Positions 26,643 to 34,045 of a stretch of DNA of 64,000 nt are shown in pieces; position 1 is the stretch's first letter; the number at the start of each line of letters is the position of its first letter. The position numbers were made by a program, and so were the translations under genes. The DNA is from Hymenobacter cellulosilyticus (GTDB lineage: Bacteria > Bacteroidota > Bacteroidia > Cytophagales > Hymenobacteraceae), in contig NZ_CP095046.1 in the NCBI RefSeq assembly GCF_022919215.1, forward strand, positions 2,408,501 through 2,472,500, given 5' to 3'. Under the pieces are notes generated by a model that was not told the DNA's origin, did no database searches, and was given only the letters and a program-made list of their open reading frames with translations.

Positions 26643-27347
26643 CTACTCAGTTGGAGCCTCGGCGGCTTGGCGGGCTTTCTTGGCTGCTTTTCGGCCGGCG
26701 TTGTAGGTTTTCCCGAAATCAAAGAAGCGGTACACCTCCTTGGGGTCCTCGAAGCGCAGCTCCAGTTGGGCTTTGAGGCGGCGCAGGGCCTGGGCCAGCT
26801 TCAGCCAGTCGGCCGAGAGGGCCACGCGGGCCTGGGACTTGGCCGCGTCGGCGATGCCGCGGCTTTCCTGGGCATTTACCAGCTGCTGGTAGGCGGCCCG
26901 GGCGGCGGCCGGCAGGCCGGGCTGGCCCAGGTCGCTGGCGTGGGCGGTATAGAGGTCGAGCAGCAACTTGGAATCCTGGAGCAAGTCGGCCTGCTCCAGG
27001 ACCGCGAGCTTGCTCTTGCTGTACTTGCGGAAGTTGGCGTAGGCAGGCAGCTTGCGCAGCCGGGGCGTCACGTGGTCCTTCATGGCATCATCCACGAACT
27101 CCAGCCACTGTGTGCGAGCCGCCCGAAAGCCCTCCGTGTCGCCGGCCGTGGATTCATCGGCGCCGGTCAGGTTCTCGTCGAAGCCGTCGAGGGCGGCTTG
27201 CAGGGCCGTGAGGTGGGCGCTGAACTCGGCGCCGAGGTCAGCCTGCTTCACGGCCAAATGGGTAGCCGTGCCCAGGGCTTTAAAGTTGGTGCGCGACATG
27301 GGCAGGGTCGCGAAAAAGTTGTCGAAATAACTCTGGTAAGCGGACAT
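26643..27347 (-). CDS. Hypothetical protein, 234 aa, helical
   Basis: A soluble, almost fully helical protein (LTALQAALDGFDENLTG, TQWLEFVDDAMKDHV) ending in a Lys/Ala-rich tail (GRKAAKKARQAAEAP). The motif RFFDFGKTYNAGRKA near the end is distinctive but unknown to me. No catalytic residues are seen. The stop codon is immediately followed by the 42-bp repeat array; the PIN/antitoxin operon lies upstream behind a terminator. Confidence 0.58.
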   Translation of the reverse strand: MSAYQSYFDNFFATLPMSRTNFKALGTATHLAVKQADLGAEFSAHLTALQAALDGFDENLTGADESTAGDTEGFRAARTQWLEFVDDAMKDHVTPRLRKLPAYANFRKYSKSKLAVLEQADLLQDSKLLLDLYTAHASDLGQPGLPAAARAAYQQLVNAQESRGIADAAKSQARVALSADWLKLAQALRRLKAQLELRFEDPKEVYRFFDFGKTYNAGRKAAKKARQAAEAPTE

Positions 27348-27375
27348 AAAAAGAAGGTAGATAAGAAAATAAAAT

Positions 27376-27402
27376 AGCCCGGACCGTCGAGTACGGACCG
27401 GG
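27376..27402 (-). terminator. Terminator of the PIN toxin operon
   Basis: On the minus strand CCCGGTCCGT and ACGGTCCGGG pair around a 5-7 nt loop, with one central mismatch, followed by CTATTTTATTTTC. It ends transcription from the toxin gene that stops at 27456. Confidence 0.65.
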
Positions 27403-27455
27403 TGTAAGGTATTGAGGAACTGGGGTTAGGCAAGCGGGCAGGGCGGGTTTATTTT

Positions 27456-27881
27456 TTAGCTGTCTGCTATGGCCTGCGCCACAGCCTCGGCGGGCGTCAG
27501 GATAGGTAAGGCGCTAGCGCGGAAGCCTTTCGGGTCGCGGGTAACGATGGCTGTAATAGAGGGCACGGCCGTAGCGGCGAAATACTGCAAGGCGTCCTCG
27601 AAATCCGGAAAGCCAGCGGCTAGGGCCTGCTGCACGGTGGAAGCGTCTACTGACAATACTTGCACAATGGGGAGCAGATCGGTCAGCAGCTGGCGGGTAA
27701 CTTCAGCTCCGTGGGTGCGACGGAGTAGATAAAACATATGGCTGAATGATAAGCTAGCCACATATAGCTGCACCCGTCGGGCATAGGCCAGCCGAAACAA
27801 TACTTCTGCTTCCTGCACAAATGGCTGCCGGTTGGCCAGAAAGTCTACGACAACGTTAGTATCCAGAAACCACTGTTTCAT
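27456..27881 (-). CDS. PIN domain ribonuclease, VapC-like toxin
   Basis: A 141-residue PIN-domain protein. The first acidic residue sits in FLDTNVVVDFLANRQPF (Asp7), a second acidic cluster in FPDFEDALQYFAA (residues ~92-104), and a further Asp in IVTRDPKGFRAS: the PIN metal-binding set. Such toxins cut RNA until neutralised. The gene overlaps the upstream small gene by four bases (ATGA, 27878-27881), the classic toxin-antitoxin arrangement. Confidence 0.88.
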   Translation of the reverse strand: MKQWFLDTNVVVDFLANRQPFVQEAEVLFRLAYARRVQLYVASLSFSHMFYLLRRTHGAEVTRQLLTDLLPIVQVLSVDASTVQQALAAGFPDFEDALQYFAATAVPSITAIVTRDPKGFRASALPILTPAEAVAQAIADS

Positions 27882-28123
27882 TGCCCGAACCGTTTCTGAA
27901 GTTCCTCCGCCAGAATGGTTTTATAGTCTGCATCGGGCGGGAGTTGCACTGCTCCCTTTAAGCGGGCTAGGGCCGGCGGCAGTTCGGGCAGGGCCGCAGG
28001 ATCCGGTTTCAGCTGTTGCAGGTAGGCGGCAAAGATATCTTCCAGGCTGCGGCCAGTTTCCCGGGCGTAAGCCTGGGCTCGCTGTGCTACTTCATCGGGG
28101 AGATTAAGCGTGAGTCGGATCAT
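27878..28123 (-). CDS. Antitoxin of the PIN toxin
   Basis: An 81-residue product starting MIRLTLNLPDEVAQRAQAYA, a ribbon-helix-helix-like beginning as in antitoxins that bind their own operator. The C-terminal part (QLPPDADYKTILAEELQKRFG) would wrap the toxin. It precedes and overlaps the PIN gene, so both are made from one mRNA; autorepression is expected but no operator is assigned. Confidence 0.82.
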   Translation of the reverse strand: MIRLTLNLPDEVAQRAQAYARETGRSLEDIFAAYLQQLKPDPAALPELPPALARLKGAVQLPPDADYKTILAEELQKRFGQ

Positions 28124-28266
28124 GGCAGTAACGGTTAGCTACGGAAGATACGCAGAACGGCGGGGAGAAGTGCCCGGGGGCGTTGTGGCTCGGCTACTCT
28201 GAGTGACTGCAGGGGAGGTATGGCTCAATTCGCAGTACAGCTGCTTAAGTGTAGGCGTGCCTTATG

Positions 28267-28845
28267 CTATAACTTTTTGGGAGCGTTTATAATCACTGAT
28301 TTATCTAACCCTTGGAATGCAGTGACTATCTCACCTGAATCTTTGTTTCGATATTGCTTCCTATTAGAAGGATATGAATTTGAAGCTTGGACTAAGTTGA
28401 TTAAATCCTCTCTCTTTAGTGTGTGCATATTGCCCAATGCGTCGAGGACTCCAAATTCTTTAACTGGAATGCCATCTATCCACTCTTTCTGTATTGTAGT
28501 AACTACCGAAGTTAGTGGGGCTAATACTGCGGGTAGTTCTTGAGGTATGATCTGAATGGAACTACCACTGTTTTCCTCAACCACTATAGCAGTGATTTGA
28601 ATCGGTCTTCGTCCAGTGTTTACAATAGAAACACTCAATAAAACTTCCTGTGCCCCTCTGCCCTCTACTTGTATTAGAGTGCCTTTGGATTTGCCTTCTG
28701 TATTACTCGGAGCAAAGATCAAGTTAGCTTTGATCTTGATGCTTATTCTTTCACGTAAGAACTCTACAACTTTAATAGCAGCAAGTATAGTGGCAATTGA
28801 AGCTCCCCATATGCTGATTAAGAATTTCAGGTGCTCTTCAGTCAT
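28267..28845 (-). CDS. AT-rich hypothetical membrane-linked protein
   Basis: The 192-residue protein has one N-terminal TM segment (FLISIWGASIATILAAIKVVEFL) and a soluble domain with VLLSVSIVNTGRRPIQITAIVV, an Ig-like strand pattern seen in small membrane proteins of unknown role. Its base composition is clearly AT-richer than all genes around it, and codon use differs, suggesting recent transfer. I know no function. Confidence 0.6.
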   Translation of the reverse strand: MTEEHLKFLISIWGASIATILAAIKVVEFLRERISIKIKANLIFAPSNTEGKSKGTLIQVEGRGAQEVLLSVSIVNTGRRPIQITAIVVEENSGSSIQIIPQELPAVLAPLTSVVTTIQKEWIDGIPVKEFGVLDALGNMHTLKREDLINLVQASNSYPSNRKQYRNKDSGEIVTAFQGLDKSVIINAPKKL

Positions 28846-28902
28846 TAAGTGTGAAGTTTAAAGTGGAGATACCAAGCTAGCTAAGCATAATAAGTGAATA
28901 TA

Positions 28903-30714
28903 CTACGCGGCCGTATCCCCGACCTCATCCTCATCATCGACCATCACCCGGGCCAGCTTCTCGATATTCAAACTCCGGGCCGAGGCGTCGAAAATCTCGC
29001 GGTATGTGCCGCGCTTGTCGTAGAGCTGTTCGTGGGTGCCGCTTTCCACCATGCGACCCTGCTTCATGACGTAGATGCAGTCGGAGTCCACGATTTGGGC
29101 CAGGCTGTGGGAGATGATGACCACCGTGCGGCCCTGCTTGATGGCGTCCAGCGAGTTCTTGATTTGCTCGGTGGCAATGGCGTCGAGGGAGGCGGTGGGC
29201 TCGTCGAGGAAGATGATGGGCGGGTTTTTCAGGAACAGCCGGGCAATGGCAATGCGCTGCTGCTGGCCCCCGCTGAGTTGCTGGGCGTCGCTCTGGTAGC
29301 CCTTGGGCAGCTCCAGAATCTGCTCGTGGAGGTAGGCCTGCTTGGCGGCGGCCTGGATTTGCTCCAGGGTGGCGTCCATCACCCCGTAGCGGATGTTTTC
29401 CTCGATGGTGCCCTTGAAGATGTGATTTTTCTGGAGCACCAGCCCGATGCGCTGCCGCAGGGCGTGGGTGTCGTAGTCGGCCAGGGGCTTGCCGTCGAGC
29501 AGCATTTTGCCGTGGTCGGGTTCGTAGAACTTGCAGAGCAGGTTGATGATGGTGCTTTTACCGGCCCCGCTAAGGCCCACCAGGGCAGTGGTTTTGCCTT
29601 CTTCGATGGTCAGGCACACGTCGTGCAGGGCCTGGGTGCCGCTGGGGTAGGTGAAATCCACGTTGCAGATGTCGAAAGTGCCGCGAACCTCGTGGGGCTG
29701 GATGGGGCCGGTTTTCTCGCGGGCATCGTCGGCGTCGAGGATGTCGAAGAAGCCTTCGGAGTAGGTCAGGGCCTCGTTCATCTCGTCGTAGATGCGGTGC
29801 AGCTGCCGGATGGGGGCCGACACGTTGTTGAAGAGCAGGATGTGGAACATAATGGCCCCGATGCTGATCTGCCGGTCGAGCACGAGGTAAGCCGTCAGGA
29901 TGATGATGAGCACCACACCCACCTGCTCGACAAAGGTTTTGAGGCCGTCGTAGAGGAAGTTGGTTTTGCGCGTGGCCAGCTGGGCTTCCTGCAAATTCTG
30001 CTGTACCTGAGCCTGTTTCTGCTCCTCGTAGTCTTCGCGCACGAAGCTCTTGATGACTACGGCCGAGTCAATTAGATTCACCAGGCCCTGGCTTTTGGCT
30101 TCCCGCAGCCCGCGCAAGGCCCGGCGCGTGCCATTGAGCTTGTCGGCCTGCCGGTAGCTGATCCAGAAGTAGACGGGCAGAATGCAGATGGCCACCAGGC
30201 CTACGTACACGTTGGCCATAAACATGATTACCAGGGCCACAATGGAGTTGGCAAACAGGGGCAGGATGTCGATAAAGAAGTTCTGCACCAGCTTCATCAG
30301 GCTTTCCACGCCCCGGTCAATGCGGGTCTGGAGCTTGCCGGCCTGGTTGCCACTGTCGGAGTAAAAGCCCAGCTCGTAGCTCAGCAGCTTGTGAATGGCA
30401 TCCTGGGACAGGGTGCTCGACACGTTGATGCGGATTTTCTCCCCGTAGAACTTCTGCCCGAACTGGATAAAGGTGTTGATGACTTCCTTGCCCAGCAGCA
30501 GCCCGCTCACCCACAGCAGCAGGTTCAGGCCCTGGGCCAGGCCGAGGTTACGGTTGAGCAGCCCCTGCACCGTGTCCACGGTGTAGCGCAGCACAAACGG
30601 GTTGACCTGAGCCGCCAACGACCCTACCAGCGTCAGCAGCAGCGTGCTGATAACTAGGCGGCGGTAAGGCAGCACGTAGGTATACAGGCGGCGAATAATT
30701 TCCCAAAGACTCAT
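28903..30714 (-). CDS. ABC transporter, fused permease and ATP-binding protein
   Basis: A type I exporter half-transporter of 603 residues that acts as a dimer. Six TM helices lie in residues ~20-320. The nucleotide-binding domain follows: Walker A GLSGAGKST (380-388), Q-loop VLQKN, signature LSGGQQQR (480-487), Walker B IFLDEPTASLDA (501-512) and the switch His in VVIISHSLAQIV. Substrate (lipid, drug or peptide) is unknown. AT-rich genes on both sides suggest insertions around it. Confidence 0.92.
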   Translation of the reverse strand: MSLWEIIRRLYTYVLPYRRLVISTLLLTLVGSLAAQVNPFVLRYTVDTVQGLLNRNLGLAQGLNLLLWVSGLLLGKEVINTFIQFGQKFYGEKIRINVSSTLSQDAIHKLLSYELGFYSDSGNQAGKLQTRIDRGVESLMKLVQNFFIDILPLFANSIVALVIMFMANVYVGLVAICILPVYFWISYRQADKLNGTRRALRGLREAKSQGLVNLIDSAVVIKSFVREDYEEQKQAQVQQNLQEAQLATRKTNFLYDGLKTFVEQVGVVLIIILTAYLVLDRQISIGAIMFHILLFNNVSAPIRQLHRIYDEMNEALTYSEGFFDILDADDAREKTGPIQPHEVRGTFDICNVDFTYPSGTQALHDVCLTIEEGKTTALVGLSGAGKSTIINLLCKFYEPDHGKMLLDGKPLADYDTHALRQRIGLVLQKNHIFKGTIEENIRYGVMDATLEQIQAAAKQAYLHEQILELPKGYQSDAQQLSGGQQQRIAIARLFLKNPPIIFLDEPTASLDAIATEQIKNSLDAIKQGRTVVIISHSLAQIVDSDCIYVMKQGRMVESGTHEQLYDKRGTYREIFDASARSLNIEKLARVMVDDEDEVGDTAA

Positions 30715-30817
30715 GAGCGGCAGGGCGGACAGTGTGGTAGTGTCCGGTTAGACGCGGGAGCAGGCGGTGGGGTTATTGGAAGGACGTTGTGTTAGCTGCT
30801 TGTAAGCGGCACTGGTT

Positions 30818-31462
30818 CTAGTCTATACACCAGTCATCCTTTTTGGGGTCCCGAAAGGCTTCGTTCTTTTGTAGTTCTTGCACACTTCCATCTGCAAATA
30901 CTTTAATAAGTGAATAGTAGTAGGGATGGGGGCCACAACCAAAGACTTTCTGGTCATATAGATGCACAATGAAATATTTTTCTAGGCTATCAGCTCTGGA
31001 TATTATTTTTTCTCTCCTATAGAAAAAAGACTCCTCAAAAAAGGACGAGGTTGTGATAGGGAAGTACTCAAAATATATACTAGCATAACTGAGCGCCTCT
31101 GACTTACTAGTTATCGGTGCATAGGTTTGTTGTAGTTCCTCTCTCGTGTTTATTAATGAATACAAGGTGTCTTTCTTAACCAAGATTTTAGAGCATCCTG
31201 ACATCATTCCTTTATTCGGCCACGATGATTCGATGCACTCTTCATGTGAACTGAATGCATCAGCTATAGGATATGATGGCATCAAACCACCCCAGTAGCT
31301 TGGCGCTGGTCCAAGGTGATTTAGCTTAAAACGTATCATAAGGGTTTGATAAGTAGCTGGGTTAATCTGAACAGGCGGTTTAAAGTGTAGTTCCTGGTCA
31401 GCAATATTGCAGCCCGTGAAGTATAGGCTTGCACCAATTAATACTGTCTTTATTTCTCTCAT
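30818..31462 (-). CDS. AT-rich putative lipoprotein, 214 aa
   Basis: With ATG at 31462 the product starts MREIKTVLIGASLYFTGC, a type II signal with lipobox FTGC. The mature domain has several Cys (HEECIES, MMSGCSKILV, VFGCGPHPYYY) that could form disulfides. No family is recognised. Like the gene at 28267, it is markedly AT-rich compared with its surroundings and probably came by transfer. Confidence 0.6.
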   Translation of the reverse strand: MREIKTVLIGASLYFTGCNIADQELHFKPPVQINPATYQTLMIRFKLNHLGPAPSYWGGLMPSYPIADAFSSHEECIESSWPNKGMMSGCSKILVKKDTLYSLINTREELQQTYAPITSKSEALSYASIYFEYFPITTSSFFEESFFYRREKIISRADSLEKYFIVHLYDQKVFGCGPHPYYYSLIKVFADGSVQELQKNEAFRDPKKDDWCID

Positions 31463-31536
31463 TGTAACTGTAAAAGTATCCTTGTATAAGCTGTAATATA
31501 ATGCCATACAATGAGGCTCACAGTTATTATCACTGT

Positions 31537-31827
31537 TTACTCCACCACCGCGTAGTGGTTCATTTCCTGAATGCTCTGGTAAAACGGCTTCACCAATTGA
31601 AAGAACGCGCCGAAAGCCGGGCTTTTGCGGAAGCCATTGAGGTGTGAATCCACCGACGTCCACTCGATGCGCCAGATGAATAGCTCGGGGACTTCCTGGC
31701 AGTGGCTGAGCTGGTAGCTGAGGCAGTCGGGGGCCTGAGCCAGCAGCTCGTTGGCGCTATGAATAGCTTGCACAAAGGCGGGCTGCTGCTCGGCGGCAAT
31801 ACGGTAGCGGATGTATTCAATAGTCAT
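31537..31827 (-). CDS. Antibiotic biosynthesis monooxygenase (ABM) domain protein
   Basis: A 96-residue ferredoxin-like (dimeric alpha/beta barrel) protein. The pattern YIRYRIAAEQQPAFVQAIHSA, CLSYQLSHCQEVPELFIWRIEW and the C-terminal FGAFFQLVKPFYQSIQEMNHY is that of YgiN/ABM-type proteins, which oxidise quinols or act on heme or unstable intermediates. No partners nearby show the substrate. Confidence 0.85.
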   Translation of the reverse strand: MTIEYIRYRIAAEQQPAFVQAIHSANELLAQAPDCLSYQLSHCQEVPELFIWRIEWTSVDSHLNGFRKSPAFGAFFQLVKPFYQSIQEMNHYAVVE

Positions 31828-31895
31828 GGGTGTATCTATAGTAGTGAAACCTCAAGGTAGCGCTCCGGCGGCAATTCGTAATTCCCAGTACAGGG

Positions 31896-32459
31896 TTAAG
31901 TTATCGGCGGGTGACTGCGCTTGTACTGGGCCAGCACACGCTTGAGGTAGGCGTGCAGGGCGAAGTTATGAGTGGCCGCGGGCAGGTGCACTTTGTAGCG
32001 GTTGCCGTGCGGGCCCAGGTTGAAGTCTACGGTAGCAGAAATATCGTCGGGGCCGGGCGCGGGGTGGTGGTCAGGAGCCAGATTGTGAGGCACAGGCTGA
32101 GCAAAGACGGCCGTGGTCAGGGCGTAGAGCGTGTCCATCTGCCCGCGGCGAAGCGTAATCCGGACGGTGTCGCGCGGGTCGGCCAGCTTGCGCCGGCGGC
32201 GGTGCGAATCGGTGGAGGCCACGTACCTGACTACGTGCAGGGTGTAGGGCTGAAGCTGGCCGGGTTGCCAGCCAACCTGCTGGGCGGCGTGCTCGGGGCG
32301 CAGGTTGGCCAGGATAAAGCGCTGCTGCAGGCTGCCCGCGGGTTGGAGAATCGTGACTTCGAGGTTGAAATCGTAGAACCGTAGGGACCCGATGGGCTGC
32401 GCAGGCTGGGCGCAGCTGCCAGCAAGAGCGGCTACGCTGCAGTAGAATAGTCGCTTCAT
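31896..32459 (-). CDS. Putative lipoprotein, 187 aa
   Basis: ATG at 32459 gives MKRLFYCSVAALAGSCAQPA, with lipobox AGSC. The mature domain is beta-rich (LRFYDFNLEVTILQPAGSL, DTVRITLRRGQMDTLYALTTAV) and ends in a Lys/Arg-rich helix (YLKRVLAQYKRSH). No known family. It is 68 bp from the ABM gene on the same strand. Confidence 0.58.
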   Translation of the reverse strand: MKRLFYCSVAALAGSCAQPAQPIGSLRFYDFNLEVTILQPAGSLQQRFILANLRPEHAAQQVGWQPGQLQPYTLHVVRYVASTDSHRRRRKLADPRDTVRITLRRGQMDTLYALTTAVFAQPVPHNLAPDHHPAPGPDDISATVDFNLGPHGNRYKVHLPAATHNFALHAYLKRVLAQYKRSHPPIT

Positions 32460-32615
32460 AGTCTCGGAAAATACGGCCCTTCGGCAGCAATTACCAGAGA
32501 CAGAGAGCAAAAGGCCGGTGCATAATTTGGTGTCGAGTTTCCGGTAAGCAGCCGGGATAAGAACCGGCTGGAGCCGGCTGCGGGCGGAAACAGAGCAATG
32601 GGCCTGCTTGCCTAG

Positions 32616-33259
32616 TTAATCTTCCCACTTTTCCCCCACAGCATACAGGTCAAAGTCGATAGACAGGCTTAGGTTGCTGAGACGCTTCAGGGTTGATGCG
32701 TCCAGATGATACCCGCCGAGCATGGAATTGCCATTATGAAAATAGGAGGCAACGCACAGGACGCATTCGGTCTGGGCGGCCAGAGTTGTGATGCCGGCAG
32801 CATCCTGCTCCAGAAAGCTCAGGAACTGGTCGAGCTGGTTGTTAAAAGTGTCGGGGCGGAAGGCAAGGTAAAGTCGAGCCCACTGGCCGGCTGCCGGGCC
32901 CCGCCCACCCGCCGCAGGTCGCCCTTATTCCACTGTGCGGTAGGCAAAAGGCGGGTCAGGGCGGCCAACTCAGCTGAGCTTAGGATAGAAGAGGTTGCCC
33001 GTAGAGAGAGGCTATGGAAGGCCTCCGTACCAACCCATCGTACTTCGTTGGCTTCCGGGGCAAAGTACAGCGCAAAGTAGAATCGTTGGTTTTCGACGGC
33101 TAGGTAGGCTACGTGGCCACCGTCCTCGGTGGTGGTAATGCGCCGAATCAGGGGCTGCCCGGCTTCGTAGCTGATGTGGTGAATAGCTAGAAACTGTTGG
33201 GTAACTCCGAAACGTGGGTCGGCTAGTTCCTGGGCTACTAACTCGGGAATGGTAGGCAT
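32616..33259 (-). CDS. DUF4279 domain-containing protein, one frameshift
   Basis: Read across a frameshift, this gene codes for about 214 residues. The first part (LVAQELADPRFGVTQQFLAIHHI, RFYFALYFAPEANEVRW) runs on to RRVGG. Adding one base at CCCC 32899-32902 continues through GPAAGQWARLYLAFRPD, LDQFLSFLEQDAAGI and TLKRLSNLSLSIDFDLYA to a stop at 32616. The tail matches DUF4279, a family of unknown function found as lone small proteins, often in accessory regions. Confidence 0.72.
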
Positions 33260-33359
33260 ACTAGAGTTGGTAATCGGCCGAAGTAATGTCTGCCGCGTGG
33301 CTTAACGCAGAAAGCTTCTGCCGCATATGTGACTCAATACTCGGGGAACAGGCTGCTGG

Positions 33360-33908
33360 CTACTCCTGCGGCACCTCGCGCACCAGCTGGTTGAGGCGGG
33401 GCTGCACAATCCAGACGCCAATGATGGAAAACCACAGCAGAAAAAACTCGGCGGCATAGTCACCGAAGTGTGCCTCGCGCTGCAGCTCCACCGACTTGAG
33501 CACTTTGGCCGCAAAGCGCAGACCGTAAAAGATGCCGGCCATGGAAAGCAGATGCAGCGGAATGATGATCCACATTATAGCCAGCACCAAAGCCCCACCA
33601 AGCCGATCCGGCATCAGGAATGACAAAGCAAAGTAGCCCAGAATAAACAGGATGTATACCACGGGCAGGGCCAATACGACTTTAAACCGCCGTAGGTTCA
33701 GCTTTACTCCGGCGGGTAGCAGTTTGAATAAGGTGGTAGCAATGGCCCAGTACCACCCTAGAACGCCGACCACGAAAAGCAGCATGACCAAGGGGAAGAT
33801 GGAGAGGAATAGCCGGAAGTTGACGAAGGAGCTGATGTTTGCCACCAGGGACAAGCCCCAGGTAAGCAGGAACAATTGCCAGTGTTTTAGCTTGAGTAAA
33901 AAGGCCAT
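33360..33908 (-). CDS. Integral membrane protein, 182 aa
   Basis: Four or five TM helices are evident: LFLLTWGLSLVANISSFV, FPLVMLLFVVGVLGWYWAIA, VVLALPVVYILFILGYFAL, GALVLAIMWIIIPLHLLSMA, and EFFLLWFSIIGVWIV near the C-terminus. No family or catalytic motif is recognised. It is divergent from the molybdenum hydroxylase gene, 137 bp away. Confidence 0.62.
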   Translation of the reverse strand: MAFLLKLKHWQLFLLTWGLSLVANISSFVNFRLFLSIFPLVMLLFVVGVLGWYWAIATTLFKLLPAGVKLNLRRFKVVLALPVVYILFILGYFALSFLMPDRLGGALVLAIMWIIIPLHLLSMAGIFYGLRFAAKVLKSVELQREAHFGDYAAEFFLLWFSIIGVWIVQPRLNQLVREVPQE

Positions 33909-34045
33909 ATAGATTTCGGGATAAACAAATATCCGGCGAAGGTAAACCTTCCTTTATTCCGGCCTGGTGCCTAACGTGAATCCAGCCCGGCCGTAGATAA
34001 AAGCTCGGCCGTTGTGGCCCCTAGCTGCTTGCTCATCTCTGCTTT

